DNA from: Xylanimonas oleitrophica
Lineage (GTDB): Bacteria; Actinomycetota; Actinomycetes; Actinomycetales; Cellulomonadaceae
Assembly: GCF_003244315.1 (NCBI RefSeq)
Contig: NZ_QKWH01000003.1
Coordinates: 1-64,000, forward strand
Reading direction: 5' to 3'
DNA length: 64,000 nucleotides
Positions 61,920-64,000 of the stretch are shown piece after piece. The notes under the pieces are model-generated. The model searched no databases. It was not told where the DNA came from and was given only the letters and a program-made list of their open reading frames with translations. Each line of letters opens with the position of its first letter. Position 1 is the stretch's first letter. The position numbers and the translations under genes were made by a program.

Positions 61920-62872
61920 CGTTCGCACTCCTTCCCGCCGGTGGCGCCACCGGCCAGGGCCGGGGCCGGCGCGACCGCGACGTCGTCGGGGATGTCCGGG
62001 TGGGGGTCGTGCGGGGGCCTGCGCCGGGCCAGCAGAGGCCGGGCCAGCGCCGCCACGACGTACACCCCGATGGCGAGGACCACGATCGTGGCACCCGGCG
62101 ACACATTCTGCCAGTACGTGATGCTCAGGCCGGCGACGCACACCACCACGCCCACCACCGACGCGAGCGTCATCGTGCGCCGGAACGCGTGGGTGAGCTG
62201 CTGCGCCACGGCGACCGGCACGATCATCAGCGCGGACACCAGCAGCAGCCCCACCACGCGCATCGCCACCGTCACGGTCAGCGCCGCCACCACGGCCACC
62301 GCCATGTTCAGCAGCCACACCGGCAGCCCGGACGCCACCGCGAACTCCTCGTCGTGGCTCACCGCGAACAGCGCCGTGCGCAGGCCCAGGCCGATCGCGA
62401 GGATCACCACGGACAGCACCACGGTCAGCACCAGGTCCGTGGTGGTGACCGTGGAGATCGAGCCGAACAGGTAGGACATCAGGTTGCCCGAGGACCCGCC
62501 CGCGATGCCGATGAGCAGCACGCCGCCCGCGATGCCCCCGTAGAACATCAGCGCCAGCGCCAGGTCGCCCGACGTGCGGCCGCGGCGGCGCACCACCTCG
62601 ATCAGCACCGAGCCCACGACGGCGGCCACCACCGCGCCGGGGATCGCCAGCGCGTCGTTGGGGGACACGCCCACCGCCGCCCCCACGAGCCAGCCGAGGG
62701 CCACGCCGGTCAGCGCCACGTGACCGATGCCGTCGCCCAGCAGGGACAGGCGCCGCTGCACCAGGTAGGTGCCCACGACGGGTGCGGCCGCACCGACCAG
62801 CAGCGCCGCCACGAGGGCGCGCTGCATGAACGGGTCGGTCAGCATGAGGGTGATCTCGTCGAAGAAGCTCAT
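61916..62872 (-). CDS. znuB: Zinc ABC transporter permease (ZnuB-like)
   Basis: A 318-residue ABC-3 family metal permease with about nine helices: FMQRALVAALLVGAAAPVVG, VQRRLSLLGDGIGHVALTGV and VVGLLLVSALMIVPVAVAQQ. It imports zinc (possibly manganese). Its cytoplasmic C-terminus has HDPHPDIPDD, a small cluster of possible metal ligands. ATG 62872 overlaps the znuC stop by four bases. Confidence 0.93.
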   Translation of the reverse strand: MSFFDEITLMLTDPFMQRALVAALLVGAAAPVVGTYLVQRRLSLLGDGIGHVALTGVALGWLVGAAVGVSPNDALAIPGAVVAAVVGSVLIEVVRRRGRTSGDLALALMFYGGIAGGVLLIGIAGGSSGNLMSYLFGSISTVTTTDLVLTVVLSVVILAIGLGLRTALFAVSHDEEFAVASGLPVWLLNMAVAVVAALTVTVAMRVVGLLLVSALMIVPVAVAQQLTHAFRRTMTLASVVGVVVCVAGLSITYWQNVSPGATIVVLAIGVYVVAALARPLLARRRPPHDPHPDIPDDVAVAPAPALAGGATGGKECER

Positions 62873-63708
62873 GGACGTGCCTCCGAGGCCGTCTCGTGCC
62901 AGGCCGCCACACCGCTGTCGAGCCCGAGCTCCGGCTCGCCCGGGCGGGGGGCCATGTCGTCCGCCGGGTGGGGGTGCACGTGGTCGTGCCCCGCGACGGA
63001 GTGGTCGCCACGGGGCTGCGGCGGGGCGCCGTCGTGCACCACGCGGCCGTGGCGCAGCACCACGGCGCGCGTGACCAGCGGGGCCAGCTCGCCGAGCTCG
63101 TGCAGCACCACCAGCACCGTCAGCCCGTCGGCCACCAGGGACCGCATCGTCGTGGCGAACTGCTCCTGGGACGGGTGGTCGACGCCGGCCACCGGCTCGT
63201 CCAGCACCAGGACGTCGGGGCGGCGGACCAGCGCACGGGCGATGAGCACGCGCTGCTGCTGCCCGCCGGAGAGCAGCCCCGTCGCGTCGTGCGCCCGGTC
63301 GGCCAGGCCCACCTGGTCCAGCGCCTCGTGCACGCGGGCGCGCCAGCCGCGCGGCAGGCGCAGGCGTCGCGGGTGGAGCAGGCCGGAGGCCACGACCTCC
63401 TCGGCGGTGGACGGGACGCCGCTGCCCGCGCTGACCCGCTGCGGCACGTAGCCCACACGGTGGGCCGGTGGCACCCGGACCTCGCCGGCCGACGGCGTGA
63501 GCACGCCCACCAGCGAGCGCACCAGCGTGGACTTGCCCGACCCGTTGGCGCCGAGCAGGGCGACGACCTCGCCCGGGCGCACGGCCAGGTCGACCCCGCG
63601 CAGCACGTGGCTCGAGCCCAGGCGCACGTGCACGCCGCGCGCCTCGATCAGAGGCGCGCCGGCCGGGGTGGCGCCGGTGCCGGTCGCGGTGGTCGCGGGT
63701 GCGCTCAC
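62869..63708 (-). CDS. znuC: Zinc ABC transporter ATP-binding protein (ZnuC-like)
   Basis: A 279-residue ATPase: Walker A GANGSGKST, Q-loop GYVPQRV, signature LLSGGQQQRVLIARALVRRP, Walker B VLVLDEPVAGVD and VVLHELGEL. After the ATPase core, residues about 235-265 form a histidine-rich tail (HDHVHPHPADD). GTG 63708 overlaps the znuA stop by four bases. With znuB and zur it forms a znuA-znuC-znuB-zur operon on this strand. Confidence 0.95.
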   Translation of the reverse strand: MSAPATTATGTGATPAGAPLIEARGVHVRLGSSHVLRGVDLAVRPGEVVALLGANGSGKSTLVRSLVGVLTPSAGEVRVPPAHRVGYVPQRVSAGSGVPSTAEEVVASGLLHPRRLRLPRGWRARVHEALDQVGLADRAHDATGLLSGGQQQRVLIARALVRRPDVLVLDEPVAGVDHPSQEQFATTMRSLVADGLTVLVVLHELGELAPLVTRAVVLRHGRVVHDGAPPQPRGDHSVAGHDHVHPHPADDMAPRPGEPELGLDSGVAAWHETASEARP

Positions 63709-64000
63709 GGGGCCACCAGGCCCTGCTCGAGCGCTTCGAGGTTGCGCTGCATCACGGTCACATAGTCCTCGCCCGAGGCCGCCGCGTCCTGCGACAGGCC
63801 CTCGAGCGGGTCGAGGACGGCGGTGGAGACGCCGAGGTCGGCCGCCAGCGTCTCGGTGACCTTGGGGCTCACGAGGGTCTCGGAGAACAGCGTGGTGACG
63901 CCGCGCTCGCGCACGACCGCGCCGATCTCGCGCAGGCGCGCCGGGGACGGCTCGGCCTCCGGGTCCAGCTCGCTGATACCGACCTGGCGCAGGCCGTACC
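63705..64000 (-). CDS. znuA: Zinc ABC transporter substrate-binding protein, C-terminal part (cut by window end)
   Basis: The frame continues beyond the right edge; 98 residues of the C-terminus are visible, beginning YGLRQVGISELDPEAEPSPA. The pattern LREIGAVVRERGVTTLFSET, TLAADLGVSTAVLDPLEGLS and YVTVMQRNLEALEQ matches the C-terminal lobe of ZnuA/TroA cluster A-I binding proteins. It delivers zinc to ZnuB. The stop overlaps znuC. The signal peptide, His-rich loop and any Zur box upstream are outside the window. Confidence 0.93.
   Translation of the reverse strand, partial: YGLRQVGISELDPEAEPSPARLREIGAVVRERGVTTLFSETLVSPKVTETLAADLGVSTAVLDPLEGLSQDAAASGEDYVTVMQRNLEALEQGLVAP

Overview
The window is about 64 kb of very GC-rich DNA with strong G/C preference at third codon positions, many GTG starts and a core gene order (leuS ... 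comEA-comEC-holA-rpsT-lepA-hemW-hrcA-dnaJ-rsmE-phoH-ybeY-era-leuA-recO-uppS) typical of Actinobacteria. IdeR/DtxR-type iron boxes, Zur boxes, a CIRCE element, a mycoredoxin and DUF3097/SCO4848-type proteins support this. A member of the Micrococcales (Cellulomonas/Cellulosimicrobium/Isoptericola-like) is my best guess; the genus is inference. I saw no tRNA, rRNA, insertion sequence, prophage or CRISPR array.

Layout. 1-7.5 kb: end of an unknown gene, a small alarmone synthetase, a mycoredoxin, a small membrane protein, Ku, a membrane-anchored metallophosphoesterase, a DtxR-family regulator, an MFS exporter and a VKOR protein. 7.6-10.6 kb: leuS. 10.7-16.4 kb: a jetA-jetB-jetC (Wadjet/Mks-type SMC) operon with no jetD. 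16.5-19 kb: glycogen phosphorylase. 19-21.8 kb: a zinc-starvation island with five cysteine-free ribosomal protein paralogues (L33, L31, S14, L36, L32) and an AztD-like zinc lipoprotein, preceded by Zur boxes. 21.9-36.7 kb: degV, comEA-comEC, holA, rpsT, a solitary PemK/MazF-fold gene, a DJ-1/PfpI protein, lepA-hemW, two membrane proteins with disordered Q/Y/P-rich tails, DUF3097 and an HSL-type esterase. 36.7-44.4 kb: CIRCE-hrcA-dnaJ-rsmE-HIT, then phoH-ybeY-CBS membrane protein-era. 44.5-49.9 kb: two unusual membrane proteins, then leuA behind a 16-codon leader peptide and attenuator-like hairpins. 50-52.8 kb: a MerR regulator fused to a sliding-clamp-like domain, coupled to an MFS gene. 52.9-56.7 kb: recO-uppS and a Fes-like esterase homologue, then a secreted HExxH protein. 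56.9-61 kb: a siderophore-iron ABC system with two iron boxes. 61-64 kb: a DedA-like protein, zur and znuB-znuC-znuA (znuA cut by the window end).

How the parts work together. Metal homeostasis is the main theme. Zur (61.5 kb) probably controls the zinc-sparing ribosomal proteins and AztD at 19 kb and perhaps its own znu operon. A DtxR/IdeR-type regulator (one DtxR-family member is at 4.7 kb) probably controls the iron uptake genes at 57-61 kb. Translation and proteostasis genes make up most of the rest. A recurring architecture is a TAnnnT-like -10 element ending six or seven bases before the start codon with no Shine-Dalgarno sequence, which suggests that many genes here have leaderless transcripts.
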